A DNA stretch of 64,000 bases from Limnothrix sp. CACIAM 69d (lineage in GTDB: Bacteria > Cyanobacteriota > Cyanobacteriia > CACIAM-69d). Made by a program: the position numbers and the translations under genes. This document shows positions 1-8,126 of this stretch, one piece after another. The stretch lies in contig MKGP02000003.1 in NCBI GenBank assembly GCA_001913845.2, positions 1 through 64,000 on the forward strand, read 5' to 3'. How positions within the stretch are numbered: the stretch's first letter is position 1; each line of letters starts with the position of its first letter. Under the pieces are notes generated by a model. The model did no database searches. It was given only the letters and a program-made list of their open reading frames with translations, and was not told where the DNA came from.

Positions 1-221
1 TTTGCGGGTAGGATTGGCAATGACCGGGAGACGACTCATGAGCTGGGTGATGCTTCGGGTAGGTCTAGCCTAAAACCAGATTTAGAGCTGCCAAGTCGGC
101 TTTAGCTTCTCTTTATGAATTAGCTGTCATAGGCCATTTCAAAATATTGCCGAAAGCTATAGGATTGCCCTGGACGCAGAATGCTTGGTCTAGTCATCGC
201 AATTCATCTCCAACCGCAACA
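1..221. other. Window edge without a supported gene
   Basis: No open frame here has recognisable protein features. The stretch lies downstream of the leftmost minus-strand gene and is more AT-rich than the window average. It may hold the 3' flank of that gene or part of a gene cut by the window edge. Confidence 0.4.
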
Positions 222-698
222 CTAAAAATGAAAAAGCCTTGCTCCTTCGTGTAAACAAGCTATTACCTGGGGCGAAACGCCTAAATTACGCATTCGCTCC
301 AATGAACGATAATTGTCATGTTGACCAGCAGTAAAGTCCAGTGAAAATGACAACTCAGTGACACGACCGTTAGGGTTAATCAAAAATTGGCGAGCGCTAG
401 ACATCTCACCAGAAAAAAAAGATAGCTCACCCCAACCACGATAGATTGTTGGGTCAGACATGTGCTCCAAGCTATCAGCAGTTGCGCCAAGATAGCGCCG
501 AACTGCGTCTTTCATAGATGCCACCTGAGCGGCTGAACCCACATAGGCTTGAGAATTTTGGGGACAAACTCGCCGCAATTGTTCCCAATTAATTGTCTGC
601 GCTGACGTGGGAGTTGAAACCAAGGCTAATCCAGCTAGAACGATCGCCGATTGACGAAGGATGAATGATCCCAACATAAACCACTGACTTAAAGACAA
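222..698 (-). CDS. Secreted hypothetical protein, 158 aa
   Basis: I do not recognise a family. The N-terminus reads as a Sec signal peptide: a hydrophobic stretch at about residues 14-27 (AIVLAGLALV) followed by a small-residue cleavage site near TSAQ at 31-34. The mature part is about 124 residues, mixed polar, with two cysteines (C45 and C148) that could form a disulphide in the periplasm. A second in-frame ATG at residue 8 is an alternative start. The decayed transposase lies just upstream on the same strand, so the gene sits in a locally disturbed, AT-richer segment and may be a recent acquisition. Function unknown. Confidence 0.55.
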   Translation of the reverse strand: MSLSQWFMLGSFILRQSAIVLAGLALVSTPTSAQTINWEQLRRVCPQNSQAYVGSAAQVASMKDAVRRYLGATADSLEHMSDPTIYRGWGELSFFSGEMSSARQFLINPNGRVTELSFSLDFTAGQHDNYRSLERMRNLGVSPQVIACLHEGARLFHF

Positions 699-773
699 TT
701 CTCAGTGTATTCCAAGGTTAATATTAATGACTGATACAACAAAATGAAAATTTCGAGACAGTAATGCTAGACA

Positions 774-1364
774 CTAGTTGCGTAGCAGATTAATTGTGTC
801 ACTCACCCTGAACCTAGCAAACAAGGCCATGGTTCAGTCAACCATATGCACTGATTTCAAGAGCTGTTGATCAGGTTTCTAGTCATCGGTGCAATAATAC
901 CGTCACCTGCCACTGCGATCATCGCTTCAGCAAACGACCTAAAGTTTGACGATCACGATTTCCCAATTCCCCGTCGATGAGTCGCCCAGTATTATGGTCA
1001 TATGCTTTCCAGACCCATAATCTGTTTTTTTATCCTGGATGAAATGCCATAACTCATCTAGCTCAACGACGATTGCAGATTCTGGAGCTGGCTTTTCATA
1101 ATTGGCTTCGCCAAAATCTCTGACCCAATTCAGGACTGATTGAGCAGAGACACCGAGCAGTTTGGCTGTCGCGTTCATGGACATACCGCTGAGGTACATC
1201 AAAACAGCCTCCAATTTCATCCAAAGTGGCTTACCCCGCTCCTTAGAGAAGTTTGTAAATTGGTAGTGACAGTCTTTGCACTTAAATCGTTGACGACCTT
1301 TGACTAAACCACTCTTGATGACGCTTTGAGAGTCACATTGAGGACAGTGAATTGTCATAACCAA
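774..1364 (-). pseudogene. Decayed IS1-family transposase
   Basis: The N-terminal 140 codons are intact: a C4 zinc ribbon (CPQC at 7-10, CKDC at 29-32), a helix-turn-helix (MNATAKLLGVSAQSVLNW) and the first catalytic region (VELDELWHF). At a run of seven A (window 1025-1031 as T) the frame is lost. Reading on in the -1 frame restores typical IS1 InsB sequence, KNRLWVWKAYDHNTGRL, then a TGA, then YYCTDD followed by TAG where W is expected, then HMVD, another TGA, and TMALFARFRV ending at 774. The central part of InsB is shorter than normal, so there is also a deletion. Several stops, a frameshift and a deletion make this a dead element. I could not identify terminal inverted repeats. Confidence 0.85.
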
Positions 1365-1695
1365 GATTTTGCGAAGAACAACTTGCTCCCTTTTGACACA
1401 ACATTATCTACTTGAAACTCTCGAAAATCAATCGTTTCAACTTGCCCCCAGGAAACGACGATGGGCCCCAGGATAGTCATGGGGGGCGATCGCTGGGGGA
1501 ATTTCCCTCAATCTGATCCCGATCGGGCTGATTTTGGGCAAGGTGTACCTAGAGATCTGCGTAGCCCCCTTAAGGCCGAACCCCGAAGCCTAGGTGCCCA
1601 GGTGGTTGATGCGGGTCTGGGACAGGGTTGCAAGCAGGCTCCCAATTGCGGCTGTCCTGTAGCATTGATTGTTTTGTGGCATTGGGTGAACGCGG
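1365..1695. other. Intergenic gap between transposase remnant and ribD-like gene
   Basis: About 330 bp between divergently oriented genes. The open frames here overlap the following gene and show no family features. No clear inverted repeats mark the edge of the transposase remnant. It probably holds the promoter of the ribD-like gene. Confidence 0.4.
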
Positions 1696-2436
1696 GTGAA
1701 CGATCGACCCCAAATTACGGTGGTGTTTGCCATCACCGCTGACGGCAAAATCAGCGATGCGCATGGGTCGCCGGGACGCTTTGGCAGTCCGGCCGATCGC
1801 GCGCATTTGGAAAAACAAGTGGCCCAAGCCGATGCGGTGTTGATGGGAGCCGGAACCCTCCGCTCGGAAGGGTTGGCCATGCCGGTTCTGGATCCAAAAC
1901 TCATTCAGGGGCGAATTGACCAGGGCAAACCGCCGCAACCCACCCAAATTATCTGTTCCGCCTCCGGGGCGATCGACCCTGGCTATGGCTTCTTTCGCCA
2001 GGCCTTGCCCCGATGGCTGTTGACCACGGAAGCCGGATCTCGGCAATGGCTCGATCGCTGGTCTGCCTCAGGGGATTCCGAGGATCCATCCTCCCATTCA
2101 AAAGCAGCCAATGGATTCGATCGAATCTTGCTCGGCCCGTTGGGCGATCGGGATTTTCAATGGCCCGAAATTCTCGCCCAACTGGCCCAGGAAGGAATCC
2201 AACAGCTTGCCGTTTTGGGTGGTGGGAACTTAGTCGGCTCCCTGTTGTCAATGGGAGCGATCGATCACCTGTGGCTGACGGTCTGCCCCCTGTTGGTGGG
2301 CGGAGCCGCCGCCCCCACGCCCATGGATGGTGTGGGTTTGCCGCTTCACGGGGCCCAATGGCTCAATTTGGTCAGTGCCGAAGCCCAAGGCCAAGAAGTG
2401 TTCCTGCATTACCAGCGGCGCGACACCCAACCTTAG
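1696..2436 (+). CDS. RibD C-terminal (reductase) domain protein
   Basis: A 246-aa stand-alone RibD reductase domain of the dihydrofolate-reductase fold. In the riboflavin pathway this domain uses NADPH to reduce the ribosyl side chain of the pyrimidine 5'-phosphate intermediate. Visible signatures are the N-terminal strand ITVVFAITADGKISD, the substrate loop VLMGAGTLRSEGLAMPV at about 50-65, and the NADPH-binding GGGNLVGSLL near 180. The deaminase half of a full RibD is absent, so this is either a paralogue or works with a separate deaminase. The start is GTG; no better ATG is available upstream. The next gene begins 64 bp downstream on the same strand but is functionally unrelated. Confidence 0.8.
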   Translation: MNDRPQITVVFAITADGKISDAHGSPGRFGSPADRAHLEKQVAQADAVLMGAGTLRSEGLAMPVLDPKLIQGRIDQGKPPQPTQIICSASGAIDPGYGFFRQALPRWLLTTEAGSRQWLDRWSASGDSEDPSSHSKAANGFDRILLGPLGDRDFQWPEILAQLAQEGIQQLAVLGGGNLVGSLLSMGAIDHLWLTVCPLLVGGAAAPTPMDGVGLPLHGAQWLNLVSAEAQGQEVFLHYQRRDTQP

Positions 2437-2500
2437 CGCCCGGTGAGTTTCTGCTTCTTGTTCTGCTGTTTGTTGCCCTTCCCCAAACCCGAGGTTTCCT

Positions 2501-3211
2501 ATGATTGCCTCTCGCCGTTTTCTCCGTCCCGATCGCTTATTGCAATTCTTGAGTCAATCTCGGAGTCAATCTCGGAGCCAATCTCGGAGCCAAACAATCC
2601 AGTGGCTGTTGACCCAAACCCTGCGCCATCGCCAGGCGACCCCGCAACCAACCGCGCGATCGGGCTTTACCTTGCTGGAACTGTTGGTGGTGCTGTTGAT
2701 GGTGACCATTCTGATGGCCATCAGTGCGCCCGTTTGGCTGTCAATGGTGGATGGCCAACGGCTCGGAGCCGCCCAAGACGATGCGTTTCGGGCCCTGCGA
2801 TCGGCCCAATCCAAAGCCAGGCAGCAACGACGACCCTGGGAAGCCTGTTTTCGCACCAACCCAGAAGATAAGCGTGCCATTCAATATTCGGTGCATCCCG
2901 CCGTGGGCGCAAAATGCAGCAAAGCCGTTTGGCGGCCCCTGGGAGCCGAAGCATCGACCTATGCCGCGATCGACGGCGGGAAATCAGACTTCACTCGCGA
3001 CGGCGGGAGTTATGTGGTGCAGTTTAATGGTCGCGGCTGGCTAGCTTCTTCCCAGGACGGCGCGGAATACAAAGGCAATGACGAGAATGCTGGAAATCGC
3101 ATTACCTTTCAAATGGCAGGCCGTCCTGATCTGACCGATCGAAGCTGTGTTTATGTGGAAACCTTGTTGGGCTCCCTGCGAGCCGGGCGCAATGATCGTT
3201 GTGACGATTAA
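2501..3211 (+). CDS. Pseudopilin / GspH-FimT-like prepilin
   Basis: A 236-aa type IV prepilin-like protein. The class III cleavage/methylation motif SGFTLLELLVVLLMVTI begins at about residue 53, followed by the usual hydrophobic helix; a prepilin peptidase would cut after the G. The rest resembles GspH/FimT minor pilins, including a C-terminal VETLLGSLRAG segment with paired cysteines. The start ATG follows a purine-rich site (GAGG, 8 bp upstream). The leader before the cut is unusually long (about 53 residues) and contains a tandem repeat (SRSQ units) encoded by a ~12-bp DNA repeat. It probably acts in the pilus or secretion machine that the pilT paralogue at 39739-41163 could also serve. 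Confidence 0.8.
   Translation: MIASRRFLRPDRLLQFLSQSRSQSRSQSRSQTIQWLLTQTLRHRQATPQPTARSGFTLLELLVVLLMVTILMAISAPVWLSMVDGQRLGAAQDDAFRALRSAQSKARQQRRPWEACFRTNPEDKRAIQYSVHPAVGAKCSKAVWRPLGAEASTYAAIDGGKSDFTRDGGSYVVQFNGRGWLASSQDGAEYKGNDENAGNRITFQMAGRPDLTDRSCVYVETLLGSLRAGRNDRCDD
2552..2595 (+). repeat. 12-bp tandem repeat inside prepilin leader
   Basis: About three and a half copies of a 12-bp unit (GTCAATCTCGGA and variants) in frame, giving the SRSQ repeat in the leader peptide. The period is a multiple of three, so copy number can change without a frameshift. Confidence 0.7.
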
Positions 3212-3223
3212 GCAACCAATCAG

Positions 3224-3637
3224 CTACTCCACCACATCACGGGCATATTCTTCATTCACAGCCCGGCGGGGAATGGTGCAAAAACGCTTGACCGTCAGGG
3301 CAATGGTCTTTTTAGGAACGCCGCCTTTGAGATAAATGTCATATTCCATGGCCAAGGTTTTTTCGGAAGCAATATAGGCCTTGACCATAATATATTCACT
3401 GTTAATGGCATTCACGCACTCCAAACATTGGGCGCGGGTGGCCGTTTCCGCAATGCCAAAAAGAGTCAGCAATCGCACCCGATCCTTGTTCTCGCTCAGG
3501 AACACATAGCACTTGATTTCTTCCTGAATCAGAATGTCGCCATCGTCATCGATCGAAACATCCATCAACGCTTCATCAAAGATGGATTGCAACAGGGCTT
3601 TTGAAGCATTATCGGGTGTGACTAGCTCTTCGTTCAT
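3224..3637 (-). CDS. YbjN domain protein
   Basis: A protein of 137 aa from the chosen ATG (MNEELVTPD). An in-frame ATG 63 bp further upstream would add a His/Asn-rich tail that looks untranslated. The sequence is acidic with a alternating strand/helix pattern typical of the YbjN/CesT-like chaperone fold: IFDEALMDVSIDDDGDILIQEEIKCYVFL, then a helix (RAQCLECVNAINSEY) and a final strand region. YbjN proteins are widespread in cyanobacteria; the molecular role is not settled, with chaperone-like binding suggested from structure. It converges on the prepilin gene with a 12-bp gap. The family call is by pattern, not by alignment. Confidence 0.65.
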   Translation of the reverse strand: MNEELVTPDNASKALLQSIFDEALMDVSIDDDGDILIQEEIKCYVFLSENKDRVRLLTLFGIAETATRAQCLECVNAINSEYIMVKAYIASEKTLAMEYDIYLKGGVPKKTIALTVKRFCTIPRRAVNEEYARDVVE

Positions 3638-3831
3638 AATTTTGGCCTGCGATGAATGGATGTGATGATTGTTGTTGGCCGAGTGGTGGTTAAAAGTCAT
3701 TCAGCAAGATCAATTCAGAAGGATTAATTGAGGACTGTGGCCAACAGGATGTTGAGTCCGTTCTTGTTTCGGCCTAATCTTAACAAGCGAAAGTGGGGAC
3801 TGATGGCGTTGTGGTGGCGGGCAGATCGACA

Positions 3832-5022
3832 ATGCGGTTTTTAGTGGAAGGTTGGCTGTCGGCTCCTCACTCCTACACGACGGTGAATCAGTTCCAATGC
3901 TTGGCACTGCTGGGGCGATCGGGACTGCAACTATTTCATCGCGAACAACCGTTGGCCCATGGCTGGCAGCCGATCGCGGGGCAATTGGATCCAGAGCGAT
4001 CGCGCCGCTTGGCCCAAATTCCGGCCCCCGATGGCGACCCGGTGGATGGACTGTTGCGGATCGATTCGCCCTACCGATTGGAGCCTGACCCGATCGCCCG
4101 TCGATCGTTGGTGTTTGCCACGGCGGAATTTGGCAAGCTGCACCATGAATATTGGCAATGGATGGGGTGCGCCCAAAAAACGGACAAATGGGCGGCGGCC
4201 GGGGGCGATCGGGGAGCCGTGGTGCTCACCCCTTCGGCCTGGTCGCGACAAGGGCTAATCCACAGCGGCGCAGCGCCCGATCAAGTCGTGGTGTTGCCTC
4301 ATGGGGTGGATCCCCAGATTTATCATCCCTTGGCAGCAGCCGATCGCTCAGCCCTGCGGCGGGCCTGGGGCTGGGAGGGTTGCCAAGTCCTGTTGAACGT
4401 GGGGGGCACGATTCCCCGCAAGGGTGGCGATTTGTTGATTTTGGCATTGGGGGCAGTGATGGAGCGATCGCCCCAATTGCGTTGGGTTTTGAAGGCCAAT
4501 GACGCAGTTTATGGGCGCGATCGGGGGCGGGCCGCCTGGGTGAAGCAGGTGCGATCGCTGTTGCCATCCGATCGCGCCCAACGGTTGCTCGATCGAACGA
4601 TTTACCTCAACAAATTTTTGTCCTACCAGGATATGGCCAAGCTCTATCAAGCGGCCGATGGCTATGTGTCGCCCTACCGCGCGGAGGGATTTAACCTGCC
4701 TGTGTTGGAAGCGATCGGCTGTGGGTTACCGGTCATTTGCACCCAAGGTGGGCCCACCGATGAATTTACCGACCCTGCCTTTACTCTCCCGATCGCTAGC
4801 CAACTGATTGAGCAACCCGTGCAATACCCGGATGGTGTTTCCGAAACCGTTTGGATGTGGGAGCCGGATTGCGATGCCTTGATTGATTGCCTAGAAACCT
4901 GGCTCGATCGCCCCCAATGGCACAAGGCGGCCCGGGCGGTCGGCCCCGCTTGGGTGCAAAGCCGGTTCACCTGGGATCACGCCGTGGACAAACTCCTGAG
5001 CCTGCTGATCCAGCAACCCTAG
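3832..5022 (+). CDS. Glycosyltransferase, GT4-like (GT-B fold)
   Basis: A 396-aa cytosolic or membrane-associated sugar transferase. The C-terminal nucleotide-sugar domain is clear: VGGTIPRKGGDLLI near 190 and the retaining GT4 motif E-x7-E in EGFNLPVLEAIGCGLPVI near 284. The N-terminal acceptor domain starts MRFLVEGWL, so the ATG at 3832 is preferred over an in-frame start 39 bp upstream. The acceptor and sugar are unknown; surface polysaccharide or glycolipid synthesis is likely. It ends 4 bp inside the convergent methyltransferase gene. Confidence 0.85.
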   Translation: MRFLVEGWLSAPHSYTTVNQFQCLALLGRSGLQLFHREQPLAHGWQPIAGQLDPERSRRLAQIPAPDGDPVDGLLRIDSPYRLEPDPIARRSLVFATAEFGKLHHEYWQWMGCAQKTDKWAAAGGDRGAVVLTPSAWSRQGLIHSGAAPDQVVVLPHGVDPQIYHPLAAADRSALRRAWGWEGCQVLLNVGGTIPRKGGDLLILALGAVMERSPQLRWVLKANDAVYGRDRGRAAWVKQVRSLLPSDRAQRLLDRTIYLNKFLSYQDMAKLYQAADGYVSPYRAEGFNLPVLEAIGCGLPVICTQGGPTDEFTDPAFTLPIASQLIEQPVQYPDGVSETVWMWEPDCDALIDCLETWLDRPQWHKAARAVGPAWVQSRFTWDHAVDKLLSLLIQQP

Positions 5023-5966
5023 TGCGCCCGAGCCACCAAAGCCCGGTGACGCACCGTAGTTTCTTGGATGGTGACCAGCTCAAAGCCCGCTTGCTCGATC
5101 GCCTCGCCCAAGTCCAGCGCAAAGTACTGATCCAAAAACGGCTCCGTACTCTTGAGCAGGGTCAGGATATAGGGTGGCATTTGGGCGTAAATCTGGGATT
5201 TGGGGTTCATGTCCATAATGCCCAGATAGCCGCCGGGTTTCAGCAACCGCCGGGCCTCTTGCAAAATCGCGATCGCCGCCGTCTGGGGCAGCTCATGGTA
5301 TAGCAGGCAAGCCGAAACTAAGTCATAGCTCGCGGCCGGTAAGCCGGTGTTTTCCGCTGCCGCATGAACCCAACGGGGCTGGGCCCGATCGGGATTCATG
5401 GGGGAGTGGTGAGTGTTGTAGGCGGCCACCGCCAGGAAATTAGGCGACAGATCCACCCCCGTTAGCTGGGCTTGGGGATAAACGCGCTGCAAGGCAAAGG
5501 TGCTCATCCCCACGCTGCATCCCAAGTCCACAATCTCCCGAGGCTCGATCGCCACCGTGGCCTTCAGCACGTCATGGTAAGCAGCCCGCAATTTTGCGTC
5601 CCCTTCCGGGGTTTTTTCGCCAAAAATGGTGGAATGCACCGAATAGGCCGCCACTTCCACTTCGCTGGCTGGCTCCCAACCCAAATTCCCGTCGGGATAG
5701 GCATGGAAGGGATTGAGGTAATAAGCCGGGTAGGTGAGGTTGGGGTTGCTGACCTGGGCCAGTTCCGCCGACCAATCCCGACTTTGCAACTCAGCGGCCG
5801 TCTTGCGCCAGGGAATGCCCATGCTTTCGGCCCGTTCAATCATCATCTTGCGGGCGCGGCTACGGGCAAAGTTAGCCAGGGGTTTGATGGACAGCAGCCC
5901 ATTCACCAAACGCGAGGCGGGGCCGGGTTTCACAAAGGCAGTGGCGGTCATGGAAAGGTCAGGCAA
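5019..5966 (-). CDS. Class I SAM-dependent methyltransferase
   Basis: A 315-aa enzyme with a Rossmann methyltransferase core. Motif I is VDLGCSVGMSTFAL near 143, the acidic ribose-binding residue is in GVDLSPNF near 170, and the later strands appear as LVSACLLYHELP and LKPGGYLGIMDMN. About 140 residues precede the core and include a YYLNPFHAYPDGNLGWEPA segment common to a group of cyanobacterial methyltransferases. The substrate is unknown. The stop overlaps the stop of the glycosyltransferase by 4 bp in tail-to-tail arrangement, so co-transcription is not implied. An alternative start is the ATG five codons in. Confidence 0.8.
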   Translation of the reverse strand: MPDLSMTATAFVKPGPASRLVNGLLSIKPLANFARSRARKMMIERAESMGIPWRKTAAELQSRDWSAELAQVSNPNLTYPAYYLNPFHAYPDGNLGWEPASEVEVAAYSVHSTIFGEKTPEGDAKLRAAYHDVLKATVAIEPREIVDLGCSVGMSTFALQRVYPQAQLTGVDLSPNFLAVAAYNTHHSPMNPDRAQPRWVHAAAENTGLPAASYDLVSACLLYHELPQTAAIAILQEARRLLKPGGYLGIMDMNPKSQIYAQMPPYILTLLKSTEPFLDQYFALDLGEAIEQAGFELVTIQETTVRHRALVARAH

Positions 5967-6157
5967 TCGTTGTTTGAGTTAAAGCTTTTTTGAGTTGAGG
6001 CTTTGGGATGAGATCTTGAGGGTGAAATTTTTGGGGCTAATTAAGTTTTTGCAAGTTTTTTGAATTTTGAAGATTGGGTTTTGAAGGTTGGGTGAGTTTT
6101 GAGGCTCGGAATGTTGAGGGTTGAACTTGGATTTTCTGGATATTGTATCAGTCTTCA
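5967..6157. repeat. Degenerate T/G-rich tandem repeats
   Basis: Upstream of the methyltransferase start, the + strand shows irregular repeats of a TTTTGAAG/TTGGGTT type, running into the first MITE copy. No gene is visible. Promoter elements for the methyltransferase probably lie here but I cannot assign them. Confidence 0.5.
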
Positions 6158-6284
6158 GAGAATGTCTGAAAAGCCCAAATTGCTACTTTGTGCGCCCCAG
6201 CGATCAGCGTAAACAAGGGGATTAAGCCCCTTCCACGACGATTGGTGCTTGGCCCATGCCAAAAGATACTTTTCAAACATCTTC
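6158..6284. mobile_element. MITE-like element, copy A
   Basis: Starts GAGAATGTCTGAAAAG and ends CTTTTCAAACATCTTC, imperfect inverted copies of the family terminus. The centre carries a degraded form of the CAAGGGG-CCCCTT palindrome. The flanking triplets are TCA (left) and TAA (right); both fit a TNA target but are not identical, so this copy looks old. There is no coding capacity. Its right half, read on the minus strand, closely matches the left half of the copy at 32968. Confidence 0.75.
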
Positions 6285-6445
6285 TAACGGTTGTGGTAAC
6301 AGTTGCGGTTCGATCGTCCCCTCGCAAGGGCAATCGATCAAACCGATCGCACAGATCGATCGCGTAGTTGGTCGCTTCCCAAGCCGTGAGCTATGATGCT
6401 GCCTGAATTTGCGAAAATCGCCGCCCTGGGACGAAACCCTGAACT

Positions 6446-6649
6446 TTGATGCAATCGCCCAACCCAGAAACCTTGAGCATGGTGCTGAAAGTCGCGGTTC
6501 TGTCCGTGGTGCTGTCGGTGGCCATCAAGCTAACGGCCTATGGATCGATCGGCACGCCGCCAGACTGGGTGGCTTGGGTCATGATCCTGTTGCCATCGCT
6601 GATTTTGGCGGGTTGGATGTGGCAGCAAAGCAAACCCGATCGCCCGTAG
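6446..6649 (+). CDS. Small membrane protein, 67 aa
   Basis: I do not recognise a named family. Two hydrophobic segments are visible, about residues 12-30 (MVLKVAVLSVVLSVAIKL) and 40-58 (WVAWVMILLPSLILAGWMW), giving a likely helical hairpin in the membrane with a short positively charged tail. The second ATG at codon 12 is an alternative start. The gene lies 127 bp upstream of the AI-2E family permease on the same strand, so the two may be transcribed together. Confidence 0.55.
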   Translation: MMQSPNPETLSMVLKVAVLSVVLSVAIKLTAYGSIGTPPDWVAWVMILLPSLILAGWMWQQSKPDRP

Positions 6650-6685
6650 ATCGCCCGTAAGTCATCCGTCAATCACCCCAACATC

Positions 6686-6765
6686 CGCCCCGCAAATCAC
6701 CCCGCAAATCACCCCGCAAATCGCCCAGACAGTTGCACAGGAAATTGCACAAGAAATCGCACAGG
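6686..6765 (+). repeat. 12-bp tandem repeats upstream of the permease
   Basis: Two adjacent arrays with 12-bp period: CCCCGCAAATCA (about three copies), then GCACAAGAAATC-like units (about three copies). In the frame of the downstream permease they would read as TPQI then AQEI units, but no ATG, GTG or TTG precedes them in that frame. Confidence 0.65.
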
Positions 6766-6776
6766 ACGCTCGGTTC

Positions 6777-7949
6777 ATGACCCTCGGACGCTGGTTAGGC
6801 TTACTGGTTTTTATTGCGGCCCTGTATGTGCTGTGGGCTGTGCGGCAGTTGGTGCTGATGATTTTTGGCGCGATCGCCATTGCCGTCGCGATCGACCGGT
6901 TGGCCCGCGCCCTGCTCACCCTTCAGTTTCGGGGGCGAAACTTGCTCCAGGATCGAACAAAGGCAATTTTTGGGGCGATCGGGCTGTTGGTGGCTTTTTT
7001 CTTGGGGGCCATGTTGTTGGTTGTGCCCCCCTTTGCAGCTCAATTTCGGGAGCTGACCGAGTTGGTTCCCGTGGCGCTCGATCGCCTCGATGCCTGGTTC
7101 AGCAACTTTTCCCAACAACCCTTGGGCCAGTGGTTACAAACGGTTCTCCCCAACCCCGACTTCCGCAGTTTGCTCACCCAGGCCCAACCGGCCATTAATC
7201 CGCTCTTTCGGGGCGGGTTTGCCCTGTTTGCCAGCACCCTGGGTGGGTTCTTCAACCTGCTGTTGGTGACCATCTTGGCCCTGATGATGCTGTTCGATCC
7301 ATTGCCCTATCGCAATGCCTTCGTGCAGCTCTTTCCCTCCTTCTATCGACGGCGGGCGATCACAATTCTCGATCGCTGCCGCAATTCTCTTGATGCTTGG
7401 CTGCTGGGCATTTTGCTGAACATGTCGATCATTGGTGTCCTCAGCGGCACGGGGCTGGCCTTGATGGGGGTGAAGCTGGCCCTGGCCCACGGGGTTTTGG
7501 CAGGCTTACTGACGTTCATTCCCAATGTGGGGCCGGTGTTGAGTGTGTTGCCGCCAATGTTGGTGGCGCTGTTGGATGATCCGCTCAAGTCCCTGTTGGT
7601 GCTGGGTTGGTACGTGATTGTGCAGCAGTTGGAAACCAATTTGCTCACGCCGATGGTGATGTCCAAGCAGGTGTCCCTGCTACCGGCCGTGACGCTGATT
7701 GCCCAAATCTTTTTTGCGACCTTTTTTGGGTTCACGGGGCTGGTGTTGGCGTTGCCGCTAACCGTGGTGGCTCAAGTTTGGTTCCAGGCGGTGTTGGTTG
7801 AGGATGTGCTGGACCATTGGGATCAGGGGCCGCGCTGGCTGCGATCGAGCCGAGAAGGGGCGATTAACTCCAACTCAGAACAGGCGTTACCAGCGGCCGT
7901 GGCCGTGGGTGGCGATGATCCTCAGACTCCTGAGCCATCAGACTCCTGA
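6777..7949 (+). CDS. AI-2E family transporter / permease
   Basis: A 390-aa integral membrane protein with the AI-2E transporter pattern: two N-terminal helices (LGLLVFIAALYVLWAV, LMIFGAIAIAVAI), a third (AIFGAIGLLVAFFLGAMLLVV), a central amphipathic region (about 90-150), then five C-terminal helices including the conserved GVLAGLLTFIPNVGPVLSVLPPMLVALL segment. Family members include the E. coli exporter linked to autoinducer-2 and sodium/proton antiporters, so the substrate here is open. The start ATG (MTLGRWLG) fits the family. It follows the small membrane gene in the same direction. Confidence 0.85.
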   Translation: MTLGRWLGLLVFIAALYVLWAVRQLVLMIFGAIAIAVAIDRLARALLTLQFRGRNLLQDRTKAIFGAIGLLVAFFLGAMLLVVPPFAAQFRELTELVPVALDRLDAWFSNFSQQPLGQWLQTVLPNPDFRSLLTQAQPAINPLFRGGFALFASTLGGFFNLLLVTILALMMLFDPLPYRNAFVQLFPSFYRRRAITILDRCRNSLDAWLLGILLNMSIIGVLSGTGLALMGVKLALAHGVLAGLLTFIPNVGPVLSVLPPMLVALLDDPLKSLLVLGWYVIVQQLETNLLTPMVMSKQVSLLPAVTLIAQIFFATFFGFTGLVLALPLTVVAQVWFQAVLVEDVLDHWDQGPRWLRSSREGAINSNSEQALPAAVAVGGDDPQTPEPSDS

Positions 7950-8126
7950 GCCACAGGATTGGCGATCGCGACCCGTGCAGCATCTTGGATTGTTGAGTTG
8001 AATGTTTGATCAAAATAGCCCATCATCCCCCAACGCCGCGAAACCCAGATCGCGCGATGGCAGCCACCCGGCTAAAATGGCAACAACTCACCACTTGCTC
8101 ATGGTTGGGGCAAGTGCTTGCGCTAC

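Noticed and set aside
939-1364. Treating the transposase as an active gene with programmed frameshifting
   Set aside because: Even after the -1 shift the frame meets TGA and TAG stops and a central deletion, so no full transposase can be made.
6148-6333. Short frame across MITE copy A
   Set aside because: It translates the element, including the GLIPLF palindrome reading seen in other copies in different frames; no protein is conserved.
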